A stretch of 9,955 bases of DNA from Candidatus Nitrosotalea sp. FS (GCF_011319475.1 NZ_RCMC01000239.1:1-9955), one strand, 5' to 3'; positions 1-6,219 are shown, counted from the first letter of the stretch. Numbers and translations are program-made. Notes: generated by a model from the letters alone, not told the origin.

Positions 1-1353
1 GCTGCAGTCTTGTTATTTGGAGGTGCGATTGGAAAATCTGCACAATTCCCACTAAACGAATGGCTACTTGAGGCAATGACTGGACCTACTGCAGTTTCAG
101 CATTAATTCATGCTGCAACAATGGTAAAGGCAGGTGTGTTCTTGGTAGCCCGCTTGGCTCCTCTCTTCTTTGCGCTGGCTGCAATTGGAATTAACATGGA
201 TCAATTCTTTGAGATAATAGCATGGGTTGGAGCAATAACTGCACTTCTTCTTGCTACACAAGGAATGGTACATCCTGAAATAAAGAAAGTTCTTGCATAC
301 TCTACTGGTTCACAGATAGGCTACATGATGATGGCTCTTGGTGTTGCAGGTCTTTCAAAACAATTCGTTGATGGTTATACTGCAGGATTCTTCCACCTCA
401 TTTCACATGCAATGTTCAAAGCATCGCTGTTCATGGCTGCAGGTTCTATACTACACATTGTAGGCTCTAGATTCATGACCGACATGGGAGGCCTGAGAAA
501 ATACATGAAAAAGACATATGCTTTCATGTGGGCAGCAGGTCTTGGCCTGATGGGTGCTCCATTTATCACAACTGGTTTCTGGAGTAAAGATGCAATATTT
601 GGAGCAATTTATCAATCAGGTAATACTTGGGCTCTTCCGTTATTCTCAATAGCAGTAATTACTGCAGTGATAACCGCTTTCTATACAACCAGAATGATAG
701 GATTGGTATTCTTTGGCAACAAGAGCAAACATGTTGAAGAATTAGAAAAGGAGGGACACCATGTGCATGAAGCTAGTCCTTCAATGTGGATTCCATATGG
801 AATACTTGCAGTACTAACAATTGGAATAGGTGTGATGGGTCTTGCATTTGAACACCAAATTCATGATCTCTTTGTTAACTATCTGGGTTCAACATTTGGA
901 ATCAAGTCTGATGTAGGAGCAGTTGCAGTAGAATCACAGCCATTACTTGGTGGATTCCTAGAGGGTGTCAATCCTATAGCTCTTATGGCATCACTTGCTG
1001 CATTTGCAATTGGATTTGGACTGGGATACATCTTCTATATCGGAAGATTTGTTGATCCAGTCAAGTTTGTAAATTCTAACATATTCTTCTATGCCATTCA
1101 CAAATTCTTCCTAAACAGGTGGTATCTTAACGCATTAATCTATTGGGGATTTGTTGTAGCTCCATTATACATTGCCAGAAGTGTTTACAAGTACTTTGAA
1201 AACATTGTTCTTGAGGGATTCAATGTGGTTCCTGAGAGGACTATGGCTGGTGGTGCAAGAATCATGCAGGCAACACAAACCGGAGTTTCCCAATCTTATC
1301 TTTACATCTTTGGAGTAGGTATACTAATCGTAGTATTCCTGTTGTTAATTTAG
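1..1353 (+). CDS. nuoL: NADH dehydrogenase-like complex I subunit L (C-terminal part, 5' end outside window)
   Basis: Membrane antiporter-like subunit of complex I, which couples electron transfer to proton pumping. The frame is open from base 1, so the N-terminal part lies off the left edge; the TTG at 10 is an internal Leu codon and not a credible start. The visible 450 residues begin in the signature region GKSAQFPLNEW, followed by AMTGPTAVSALIHAATMVKAG. Counting from the first visible codon, residues matching those important for proton transfer in E. coli NuoL are present: Lys12 (K229), His37 (H254), Lys95/96 (K342 region, before VLAYSTGSQIGY) and Lys140 (K399, in SHAMFKASLF). Many hydrophobic segments follow, and the last one ends at the C-terminus (GVGILIVVFLLLI), as expected for the NuoL-specific extension rather than NuoM or NuoN. 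nuoN follows after 9 bp, so the two are co-transcribed. The family is certain; L rather than M rests on the signature and the long C-terminus. Confidence 0.95.
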   Translation, partial: AAVLLFGGAIGKSAQFPLNEWLLEAMTGPTAVSALIHAATMVKAGVFLVARLAPLFFALAAIGINMDQFFEIIAWVGAITALLLATQGMVHPEIKKVLAYSTGSQIGYMMMALGVAGLSKQFVDGYTAGFFHLISHAMFKASLFMAAGSILHIVGSRFMTDMGGLRKYMKKTYAFMWAAGLGLMGAPFITTGFWSKDAIFGAIYQSGNTWALPLFSIAVITAVITAFYTTRMIGLVFFGNKSKHVEELEKEGHHVHEASPSMWIPYGILAVLTIGIGVMGLAFEHQIHDLFVNYLGSTFGIKSDVGAVAVESQPLLGGFLEGVNPIALMASLAAFAIGFGLGYIFYIGRFVDPVKFVNSNIFFYAIHKFFLNRWYLNALIYWGFVVAPLYIARSVYKYFENIVLEGFNVVPERTMAGGARIMQATQTGVSQSYLYIFGVGILIVVFLLLI

Positions 1354-1362
1354 GAGATAGAA
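1353..1362 (+). promoter_or_regulatory. Ribosome binding site of nuoN
   Basis: GGAG at 1353-1356 starts on the last base of the nuoL stop codon and lies 6 nt before the nuoN ATG. It matches the anti-Shine-Dalgarno CCUCC core. Most first genes in this window instead have an AT box about 25 nt upstream and no room for a leader, which agrees with nuoN being an internal operon gene. Confidence 0.7.
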
Positions 1363-2850
1363 ATGATAGACTTTACATCAACACCAATCATGTTAACTCT
1401 GATACTTGGAGCAGTAGGAGTATTAATTCCAGTACTTAATGTAGCAAGAAAAGAAAAAGGCTCGTCTGTTTATGGAGCCATAACACTTGGTGCATTACTT
1501 GCAGCAATTGGATTTGTTATCTATCAGATAATTACAAAGCATGTAACCCAGTCTGCAATATTTTCATCAAATGTTCTTGTTGATGACAAGTTTGGATCAT
1601 TCTTTGCAATAGCGATGTTGATTGTTGGAATAATGACAACAGTTGGCTCGTTTAACTATATGCGCAAAAGAGCAAATCCTGCTGTATACTATTCGTTAAT
1701 TTTACTTTCATCAATCGGAATGATACTGATTGCATACTCGACAGATCTAGTGATGTTGTTTATCGCATGGGAACTCATGAGTATTCCAACATACGTTCTG
1801 GCTGGATATCTCAAAAAGGATCCATCCTCAAATGAAGCTGCAATCAAGTACTTTTTGTTTGGAGCCTTATCATCTGGAATCATAATTTATGGTATCTCAA
1901 TTGCATATGGTCTGACCGGTTCTACAAACATAGAGCAGGTGATTGTTGGGTTCTCAAAACTTGGACCAGACATGGTACCGCTTGCAATATTGGCAGTAGG
2001 TATGTTCATAGCTGGCTTTGGATTCAAGATAGGTCTAGTTCCGTTCCACATGTGGCTGCCTGATGCATACGAAGGAGCTCCTCCTACAATTGCAGCACTG
2101 CTTGCAGCAGGTACCAAGAAAGCTGGCTTTGCAGCAGTACTAAGAGTCATAATAATGGGAGCAATAGCACTCAATCTTCACTGGGCATTTGCACTTGCTG
2201 TTATTGCCATAGTGACCATGACTGTAGGAAACTTGGCTGCAATCAAACAAAGAAACCTCACAAGAATGCTTGCCTATTCAAGTATTGGCCAAGCTGGATA
2301 CATCTTGATTGGTCTTAGTGTGGCTCCAATTTCTCCAATTGGAATCCAAGCTTCACTATTCCACATTCTCAATCATTCTGTGATGAAGGCAGCTGCCTTC
2401 ATTGCTGTTGCAGGAATAGTTACAACTCTTGGTGTTACCCATATTGAAAAGATAAAAGGCCTTGGCAAAAGAATGCCTATCACAGCACTTGGTCTTACAA
2501 TTTCATTACTTGCACTAGCTGGTGTGCCACCGCTTAATGGATTTTGGAGTAAACTGATGCTATTTGGTTCTGCAATTGATGCAGGTCACACCTTATCATG
2601 GGCTCCATATCTTGCAGTAGCAGGAGTTCTTAACAGTGCACTTTCACTTGCTTACTACGGTTGGATAATAAGGAAAATGTATTTCGAAGAAGGAGAATCA
2701 AACAAGGGACTAAAGGAACCAAAGTCAGTAATTGCTGTCATGATATTTTCAATAATCGTCATAGTTGGAATAGGTGTCTATCCAGATCCAGTTATAGCAT
2801 TTGCAAAATCTGCAGTTCCAATTATGAGCGGACTACCAGCTATACACTAA
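1363..2850 (+). CDS. nuoN: NADH dehydrogenase-like complex I subunit N
   Basis: Complete 495-residue polytopic membrane subunit of complex I, one of three antiporter-like proton channels. Hydrophobic segments run through the whole length. Family motifs are clear: AWELMSIPTYVLAGY (Glu137, equal to the conserved TM5 Glu), then Lys162, GFKIGLVPFHMWLPDAYEGAPP (Lys222), the AGTKKAGF segment (Lys252/253), NLTRMLAYSSIGQAGY, and NHSVMKAAAFIAV (Lys342). These are the expected Glu/Lys series of the proton path. WLPDAYEGAP is typical of NuoN rather than L or M. Start ATG at 1363 is fixed by a GGAG element 6 nt upstream. It is the last gene of the nuo cluster: the next gene is on the other strand and overlaps its final 11 bp. 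In ammonia-oxidising archaea this complex lacks the NADH-binding subunits, so its electron donor is uncertain; that is family knowledge, not visible here. Confidence 0.96.
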   Translation: MIDFTSTPIMLTLILGAVGVLIPVLNVARKEKGSSVYGAITLGALLAAIGFVIYQIITKHVTQSAIFSSNVLVDDKFGSFFAIAMLIVGIMTTVGSFNYMRKRANPAVYYSLILLSSIGMILIAYSTDLVMLFIAWELMSIPTYVLAGYLKKDPSSNEAAIKYFLFGALSSGIIIYGISIAYGLTGSTNIEQVIVGFSKLGPDMVPLAILAVGMFIAGFGFKIGLVPFHMWLPDAYEGAPPTIAALLAAGTKKAGFAAVLRVIIMGAIALNLHWAFALAVIAIVTMTVGNLAAIKQRNLTRMLAYSSIGQAGYILIGLSVAPISPIGIQASLFHILNHSVMKAAAFIAVAGIVTTLGVTHIEKIKGLGKRMPITALGLTISLLALAGVPPLNGFWSKLMLFGSAIDAGHTLSWAPYLAVAGVLNSALSLAYYGWIIRKMYFEEGESNKGLKEPKSVIAVMIFSIIVIVGIGVYPDPVIAFAKSAVPIMSGLPAIH

Positions 2851-3691
2851 GCATAGTCAAGTCTAGAAGACTTTCTAATCTTGTTCTTGCAGGACCATCA
2901 TTAATTTTTCTTAATGCAGTCTTTGCTTTCTTGGAATAATCATTGAGCATTGCATCCATGCGGTCAAATACAATGCGAGGATCAGAACTTTTCTTAATCA
3001 GGGTATTGAATAACTTGTCTTCATTATTCCAGTCTTGTAGATCGTCTCTAATTTGGTATGCTATTCCCATGTTCTTGCCATATTCTGCAAGTGCCAAAAT
3101 TTGTTCCTCGGTACCGCCTCCTAATATGGCTCCAATTTTTGCAGCCGCCTCAAATGCCGTAGCAGTTTTGTATTCCATCACCTTGACATAATCATCAAAG
3201 GTGACATCTTCGCTTGTCTCAAGTCTTGTCTCAATCATCTCTCCCTCACTCATCATCATTGCAGTGATTGCAAGTTCTCTTCCTATTCTTGCGTTATCAA
3301 GACGGGATGAAATGTTCAAAATCAGACCCAGTACGAAATCTCCTGTTATGATACTTGTGTTATATCCATATTTTATGTGGAAAGGATCTTTTCTTCTTCT
3401 TAGAATTTCGTTATCTATGATATCATCATGAATCACAGACTCTGTATGCAACAGTTCCACTGCACATGATGCTGAATATGCATTTTCATCGCATTTTCCA
3501 ACGCTTTCTGTAGACAAGATGAGGATTAATGGTCTTATTCGCTTTCCGCCCTCTAACGAATATTGTAATGGTTCAAAAAATTCTGATGCAGAATATAGAT
3601 CTAATTCTTGTTTGATTGCGTCATTAACCTTGGCTATGTAACTTTCAAAGTCTTTTATGAGTGGATTTATCTCAAAATTCTTTCTATCCAA
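2840..3691 (-). CDS. idsA: Polyprenyl (geranylgeranyl-type) diphosphate synthase, short form
   Basis: Trans-isoprenyl diphosphate synthase that adds isopentenyl diphosphate units to an allylic primer; in archaea this supplies the C20 chains of ether lipids. Visible motifs in the 283-residue product: GGKRIRP (48-54), first Asp-rich motif DDIID (89-93) followed by NEILRRR, TGDFVLG (116-122), YKTATAF (174-180) and second Asp-rich motif DDLQD (216-220). Positions -4 and -5 before the first motif are Ser85 and Glu84, not bulky aromatics, which fits a C20 or longer product. The protein is shorter than the usual ~320-330 residues: after DDLQD it lacks the normal GK..G.D...GK.T segment and runs straight into a charged helix. 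The start is TTG at 3691; an in-frame stop lies four codons upstream and no ATG fits the N-terminus. It overlaps the nuoN stop tail to tail, and a tRNA gene lies 55 bp upstream. The family is sure; product length and activity are inferred. Confidence 0.88.
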   Translation of the reverse strand: MDRKNFEINPLIKDFESYIAKVNDAIKQELDLYSASEFFEPLQYSLEGGKRIRPLILILSTESVGKCDENAYSASCAVELLHTESVIHDDIIDNEILRRRKDPFHIKYGYNTSIITGDFVLGLILNISSRLDNARIGRELAITAMMMSEGEMIETRLETSEDVTFDDYVKVMEYKTATAFEAAAKIGAILGGGTEEQILALAEYGKNMGIAYQIRDDLQDWNNEDKLFNTLIKKSSDPRIVFDRMDAMLNDYSKKAKTALRKINDGPARTRLESLLDLTMLSV

Positions 3692-3746
3692 GAATTTGCA
3701 CTAGCAAACTGTAAATTGCAGTTAGAATATTAATGCTTTTGAAAGG

Positions 3747-3840
3747 TGGTGCTCCAGCCGGGATTTTCATCATGAAGAATTTGAACCCGGGTCGTAGGAT
3801 TGAAAGTCCCACATGCTTGACCGGTCTACACCACTGGAGC
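3747..3840 (-). tRNA. tRNA-Glu(UUC) with a 16-nt insertion in the T-loop
   Basis: Cloverleaf read by eye on the minus strand. The acceptor stem GCTCCAG/CTGGAGC pairs over 7 bp. The D-arm is GTGT/GCAT with GG in the loop. The anticodon stem TGGGA/TCCTA encloses loop CTTTCAA, giving anticodon TTC. The variable loop is CGAC. The T-stem CCGGG/CCCGG is perfect, but the loop is TTCAAAT plus 16 extra nucleotides; removing them leaves a standard 7-nt T-loop and a 75-nt tRNA. Box A (TGGTGTAGACCGG) and box B (GGGTTCAAAT) sequences support this strand. Discriminator A73 is followed in the genome by CCA (3749-3747), so the 3' end may be encoded, in contrast to the other tRNA here. The first base is at 3840. 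Confidence 0.82.
3763..3778 (-). other. Probable non-canonical tRNA intron in the T-loop
   Basis: TCTTCATGATGAAAAT, placed between T-loop position 60 and the 3' strand of the T-stem; because flanking bases repeat, the exact cut can slide by up to 4 nt. The inserted region plus its edges folds as ATT-(C)-TTCA, triloop TGA, TGAA-AAT, a 7-bp hairpin with one bulged C. I do not find the strict 3-4-3 bulge-helix-bulge motif, so excision would need a relaxed motif. Non-canonical introns are known in archaeal tRNAs. Confidence 0.6.
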
Positions 3841-3851
3841 CCAAATTGCAT

Positions 3852-3876
3852 CCTATTTTATATCCATAAAATCCTT
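3852..3876 (-). promoter_or_regulatory. Promoter of tRNA-Glu
   Basis: On the minus strand an AT-rich stretch contains TATAAAAT beginning 22 nt before the tRNA 5' end and TTTTATGG about 10 nt further upstream. Either could be the TATA box; the second has the more usual spacing from the mature 5' end. Confidence 0.45.
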
Positions 3877-3894
3877 TTGAAGGCATTCAAAAGA

Positions 3895-3905
3895 TTTTTT
3901 TATTG
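3895..3905 (+). promoter_or_regulatory. TATA box of the CADD/TenA-like gene
   Basis: TTTTTTTATTG is centred about 25 nt before the ATG at 3925. With the usual archaeal spacing, transcription would begin at or next to the start codon, giving a leaderless mRNA. This is the main reason to prefer that ATG over the TTG at 3913. Confidence 0.5.
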
Positions 3906-3924
3906 CTGAAAGTTGATAATTACC

Positions 3925-4563
3925 ATGAGCTCTCTTATTGCAAGAATTGATAAAATAATTGAAGATCAGAGTTTGCTAAAGCACAAATTCTATGTAATGT
4001 GGAGTGAAGGTAAATTATCAATAGACTCTCTTAGTGGTTATTCAAAAGAATACTTTCAACTCGTAAAATCAGTTCCTTCGTTTGTAGGAGACGTGATGGA
4101 AAAAAGCCCATCTGAAATCAAGAACAAAATTGCCTCAAACAGAGATGAAGAATCTGAACACATTGAACCATGGATGAAATTTGCATCTGCACTAGGCGTA
4201 TCACAAAATGAACTAAGAAACTATGAAGGTCTTGAGGCTACAAAACAAGCCATCTCAAATCTTTCATGTCTTATGAATTCATTTGAGGGTGGAGCTGCTG
4301 CAATGTATGCCTTGGAACAAGAAATACCAAAAATTAGCTTATCAAAGATAGATGGATTACGAAAATTCTATGGCCTTTCAGATGATGATGCAATAGAATA
4401 TTTCAGACTACATGCAGAAGCTGACATAAGACATGCTGCTCTCTGGAGAAAAATATTGGAAAAAACTCCTGCATCAAAAGAAGATGAATTGGTAGAAATA
4501 GCTAGCAAATCAGTAGCTGCTCAAAATCTCTTACTTGACAGCTGTTACAATGCTTACTGTTAA
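3925..4563 (+). CDS. CADD/TenA-family di-metal protein, possible p-aminobenzoate-forming enzyme
   Basis: An all-helical protein of 212 residues in the TenA/PqqC/CADD superfamily (heme-oxygenase-like fold). The opening LLKHKFYVMWSEGKLSIDSLSGYSKEYFQLV is typical of the CADD branch. In Chlamydia CADD (CT610) the di-metal ligands, from memory, are Glu81, His88, Glu142, His174, Asp178 and His181. Here the C-terminal set is retained with exact spacing: Glu131, His163, Asp167 and His170 (H-A-E-A-D-I-R-H). His79 matches His88, and Glu75 or Glu76 in DEESEH is the likely partner for Glu81, though alignment there needs a small gap. Tyr23 in HKFYVMW matches Tyr27, reported to be consumed as the source of p-aminobenzoate. 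It lacks the obvious hallmarks of thiamine TenA, so a folate or methanopterin precursor role is the better guess; function is inferred from family only. Start ATG 3925 is chosen over TTG 3913 because of promoter spacing. It is a single gene, with a tRNA 43 bp downstream. Confidence 0.8.
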   Translation: MSSLIARIDKIIEDQSLLKHKFYVMWSEGKLSIDSLSGYSKEYFQLVKSVPSFVGDVMEKSPSEIKNKIASNRDEESEHIEPWMKFASALGVSQNELRNYEGLEATKQAISNLSCLMNSFEGGAAAMYALEQEIPKISLSKIDGLRKFYGLSDDDAIEYFRLHAEADIRHAALWRKILEKTPASKEDELVEIASKSVAAQNLLLDSCYNAYC

Positions 4564-4572
4564 CCTCTATAC

Positions 4573-4582
4573 TATTTTATAG
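4573..4582 (+). promoter_or_regulatory. Promoter of the CAU tRNA
   Basis: TATTTTATAG lies about 25-34 nt upstream of the tRNA 5' end at 4607, immediately after the stop codon of the preceding gene. This is the expected place for a TATA box, so the tRNA is probably transcribed on its own. Confidence 0.5.
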
Positions 4583-4606
4583 CGCATGTCAATTTGCTCT
4601 TTCGTA

Positions 4607-4680
4607 GGGCCCATAACTCAGCTTGGTAGAGTAACCGGCTCATAACCGGTGAGCCAAGGGATCGAAGCCCTTTGGGCCCA
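4607..4680 (+). tRNA. tRNA with CAU anticodon (elongator Met or Ile2)
   Basis: A full 74-nt cloverleaf: acceptor GGGCCCA/TGGGCCC, TA at 8-9, D-stem ACTC/GAGT with GG in the loop, anticodon stem ACCGG/CCGGT around CTCATAA (anticodon CAT), 5-nt variable loop GAGCC, T-stem AAGGG/CCCTT and discriminator A73. It is not the initiator: the anticodon stem lacks the three G-C pairs and position 1 pairs G-C. The GGGCCC acceptor with A73 resembles archaeal tRNA-Ile2, whose C34 is modified to agmatidine, but elongator Met cannot be excluded by eye. The T-loop is ATCGAAG, with A in place of the nearly invariant T54. No CCA is encoded (CTA follows). The pyrimidine-rich TTGTTTCTTC just downstream could end transcription. 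No intron is present. Confidence 0.92.
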
Positions 4681-4819
4681 CTACTTGTTTCTTCAACTCT
4701 GTATGTGACATTTGGCCTTAGGCGAATATTTTGTTCTATAATTTTTATCAGAAGAGTAAATGGACGTATAGCCTAGAATTTTTTTATTGTATACTAATTT
4801 TAAAATAAGCAGTAAATTA

Positions 4820-4842
4820 TCTTCATTTGGCCGCAATGAAGA
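4820..4842. repeat. Perfect 8-bp hairpin
   Basis: TCTTCATT (4820-4827) and AATGAAGA (4835-4842) are perfect inverted repeats around the 7-nt loop TGGCCGC. No T-run follows closely, so it is not a classical terminator. It lies about 35 nt after a possible TATA element at 4779-4789, near the 5' end of any RNA started there. Confidence 0.55.
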
Positions 4843-4914
4843 ATCAGAGTTATAACTGACACGATGATGTAAAGGCATTTGTCTGAGCTGCCTCTTTCTT
4901 GAAATGATGTTACT

Positions 4915-4934
4915 ACATTTGACACAACAAATGT
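4915..4934. repeat. Inverted repeat upstream of the tbp promoter, candidate operator
   Basis: ACATTTG (4915-4921) and CAAATGT (4928-4934) are perfect 7-bp inverted half-sites separated by 6 nt. The repeat ends about 20 bp before the tbp TATA box, a suitable place for a dimeric regulator that acts on tbp. Its function is a guess from position and symmetry. Confidence 0.4.
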
Positions 4935-4954
4935 TTGCACAAAATGTTATAGAG

Positions 4955-4964
4955 TATATATAAA
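4955..4964 (+). promoter_or_regulatory. TATA box of tbp
   Basis: TATATATAAA is centred 25-26 nt before the tbp ATG at 4985. It is the strongest TATA-like element in the window and predicts a leaderless transcript. A second AT block, TATTTAAAC (4970-4978), lies too close to the start to be the main box. Confidence 0.7.
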
Positions 4965-4984
4965 GCGCGTATTTAAACACCGAA

Positions 4985-5548
4985 ATGCCTCAAACAAAAC
5001 CTATTGTAAGTATAGAAAATGTTGTGGCCTCAGCTTCAATTGATCAACGAATTGATCTTAATGTAATTACACAAACATTTCCTGATGTCGAATACCATCC
5101 TGATCAATTTCCAGGTTTAGTTTTTCGAATAAAGTCACCCAAAACTGCAACATTAATTTTCAGTTCGGGGAAAATGGTCTGCACTGGGGCAAAATCTGAA
5201 GAACAGTCAATCAAGGCAGTTCGTAGTGTTGTTCAGACATTACGAAAAGGTGGAATTAAGATAAAAAATGACGCAGTTATTACAATCCAGAATATGGTTG
5301 CATCTGCTAATCTTGGTGGGAAGATACATCTGGAACAAGCAGCAAGAAGTCTTCCACGAAGCATGTATGAGCCTGAACAATTTCCAGGTTTGATACACAG
5401 GATGCTTGACCCTAAAACTGTCATACTGTTATTTGCATCTGGAAAACTTGTCTGCACTGGAGCAAAAAAAGAGTCTGATGTTTACAGGTCTGTACATAAC
5501 CTGCATACTCTTTTAGAAGAAAAGAAATTAATGATCTACGAAAGCTAG
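4985..5548 (+). CDS. tbp: TATA-box-binding protein
   Basis: Basal transcription factor that binds and bends the TATA box so that TFB and RNA polymerase can assemble. The 187 residues form the expected two direct repeats: about 7-88 and 98-180. Each has the block V/I-N-V/M-V-A-S-A, then QFPGLVFRIKSPKTATLIF / QFPGLIHRMLDPKTVILLF, then SGKMVCTGAK / SGKLVCTGAK. The four Phe residues expected to kink the DNA are present (42, 59, 133, 150). There is no acidic C-terminal tail; the protein ends LMIYES. The length is usual for archaeal TBP. ATG 4985 is set by a strong TATA box about 25 nt upstream. The inverted repeat at 4915-4934 may take part in its control. The gene converges on pyrE with a 10-bp gap. 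Some related genomes carry more than one tbp; whether this is the only copy cannot be seen. Confidence 0.98.
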   Translation: MPQTKPIVSIENVVASASIDQRIDLNVITQTFPDVEYHPDQFPGLVFRIKSPKTATLIFSSGKMVCTGAKSEEQSIKAVRSVVQTLRKGGIKIKNDAVITIQNMVASANLGGKIHLEQAARSLPRSMYEPEQFPGLIHRMLDPKTVILLFASGKLVCTGAKKESDVYRSVHNLHTLLEEKKLMIYES

Positions 5549-5558
5549 ACTGTAAAAT

Positions 5559-6170
5559 CTATTTTGATGAACTCATTTGTTTTTTGATTCTATCTAGAAT
5601 CTGATCATCTAGAATATTTTCAGTGTGTAAAATATTGGAAATGGCAAGTATGTCTGTAATTTCATACAACTTTACTTTTTCAGCCTCTAGGTTTTCACGT
5701 GCTCCTTCAAGTCTGTTGATTATGACAAATGCCGAGTCTACAACCACTTTGGCCTCTTTTAGAGCCTTGATGGCATTGAGTAGTGAATGGCCAGTTGTTC
5801 CAACGTCATCTACCAAGACTACTCTAGAACCGGGTGGTATTTTTCCCTCTATGAGACTACCAGTACCATAATCTTTTGGCTTTTGTCTGATGTAGATTAG
5901 AGGCTTTACAGTTTCCATGGCCAATGCAGACGCTATTACAAGTCCTGATGTTGGAACTGATGCAATATAATCAAAACTGTCAAGCCCTATGGTCTCTGAT
6001 ATCAAGTTTTGAACAGATTTTATCATCTTTCTAAATTGGTGTGGAAAACTTGGTACTAGTCGAAGATCGATATAGTAGGCGCTGTCTTTTCCGCTTGAAA
6101 GCTTGAAATCTCCAAACTTGATTGCACCACTCTCTTGCAAAAATATTGCAAATTCTTTGACAAAACCCAC
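5559..6170 (-). CDS. pyrE: Orotate phosphoribosyltransferase
   Basis: Cytosolic enzyme of pyrimidine synthesis that joins orotate to PRPP to give orotidine 5'-monophosphate. The 203 residues are normal for the family. The N-terminus has GAIKFGDFKLSSGKDSAYYIDLR (15-37), matching the F-x-L-x-S-G-x-x-S-x-Y-Y-I-D segment. The flexible catalytic loop appears as R95, K97, K99 in IRQKPKDYGTG, and the PRPP motif VVLVDDVGTTGHS is at 117-129. The start is GTG at 6170, with an AT-rich box about 26 nt upstream and no better ATG nearby. It is divergent from the LarA-like gene and probably shares its promoter box. No other pyr gene is in the window, so it is not in a pyr operon here. Other phosphoribosyltransferases share the PRPP motif, but the N-terminal block is specific to this enzyme. 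Confidence 0.95.
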   Translation of the reverse strand: MGFVKEFAIFLQESGAIKFGDFKLSSGKDSAYYIDLRLVPSFPHQFRKMIKSVQNLISETIGLDSFDYIASVPTSGLVIASALAMETVKPLIYIRQKPKDYGTGSLIEGKIPPGSRVVLVDDVGTTGHSLLNAIKALKEAKVVVDSAFVIINRLEGARENLEAEKVKLYEITDILAISNILHTENILDDQILDRIKKQMSSSK

Positions 6171-6191
6171 AGCAAAATTTACCGAACTAGA

Positions 6192-6201
6192 TTTATTTTA
6201 A
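6192..6201. promoter_or_regulatory. Single AT box shared by divergent pyrE and LarA-like genes
   Basis: Only 49 bp separate the two start codons (6170 GTG on minus, 6220 ATG on plus). TTTATTTTAA sits in the middle: its centre is about 24 nt from the plus start and about 26 nt from the minus start, and its complement TTAAAATAAA also looks like an archaeal TATA box. One box could serve both leaderless transcripts in opposite directions. Confidence 0.5.
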
Positions 6202-6219
6202 CTGTCCCTTCGGTATGGT

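Larger units (their letters stand above)
4681..4954. other. Long non-coding intergenic region before tbp
   Basis: About 300 bp lie between the tRNA and tbp with no convincing gene. A 95-codon minus-strand frame (4693-4980) has implausible composition and would start inside the tbp promoter. The stretch is not featureless: it holds a T7 run followed by ATTG (4779-4789) much like the TATA element of the CADD-like gene, an 8-bp hairpin (4820-4842), the 10-bp palindrome AGTTATAACT (4848-4857), two copies of ATGATGT (4864-4870 and 4904-4910) with CTGA between them (4883-4886), and an inverted repeat (4915-4934). This would fit an untranslated RNA gene, a regulatory region for tbp, or both; the sequence alone does not decide. 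Confidence 0.4.

Noticed and set aside
1887..2174. A 95-codon minus-strand frame inside nuoN
   Set aside because: It is a shadow of the highly hydrophobic nuoN coding frame; nuoN is complete with all family motifs.
3913..3924. TTG at 3913 as the start of the CADD-like gene
   Set aside because: The ATG at 3925 gives the normal family N-terminus and lies about 25 nt after the AT box; the TTG would be only about 13 nt from the box.
4693..4980. A 95-codon minus-strand reading frame between the tRNA and tbp
   Set aside because: The composition is unlike a normal protein (scattered Cys, Tyr and Ser without a domain pattern). Its start would lie within the tbp TATA region, and no promoter or ribosome site fits.
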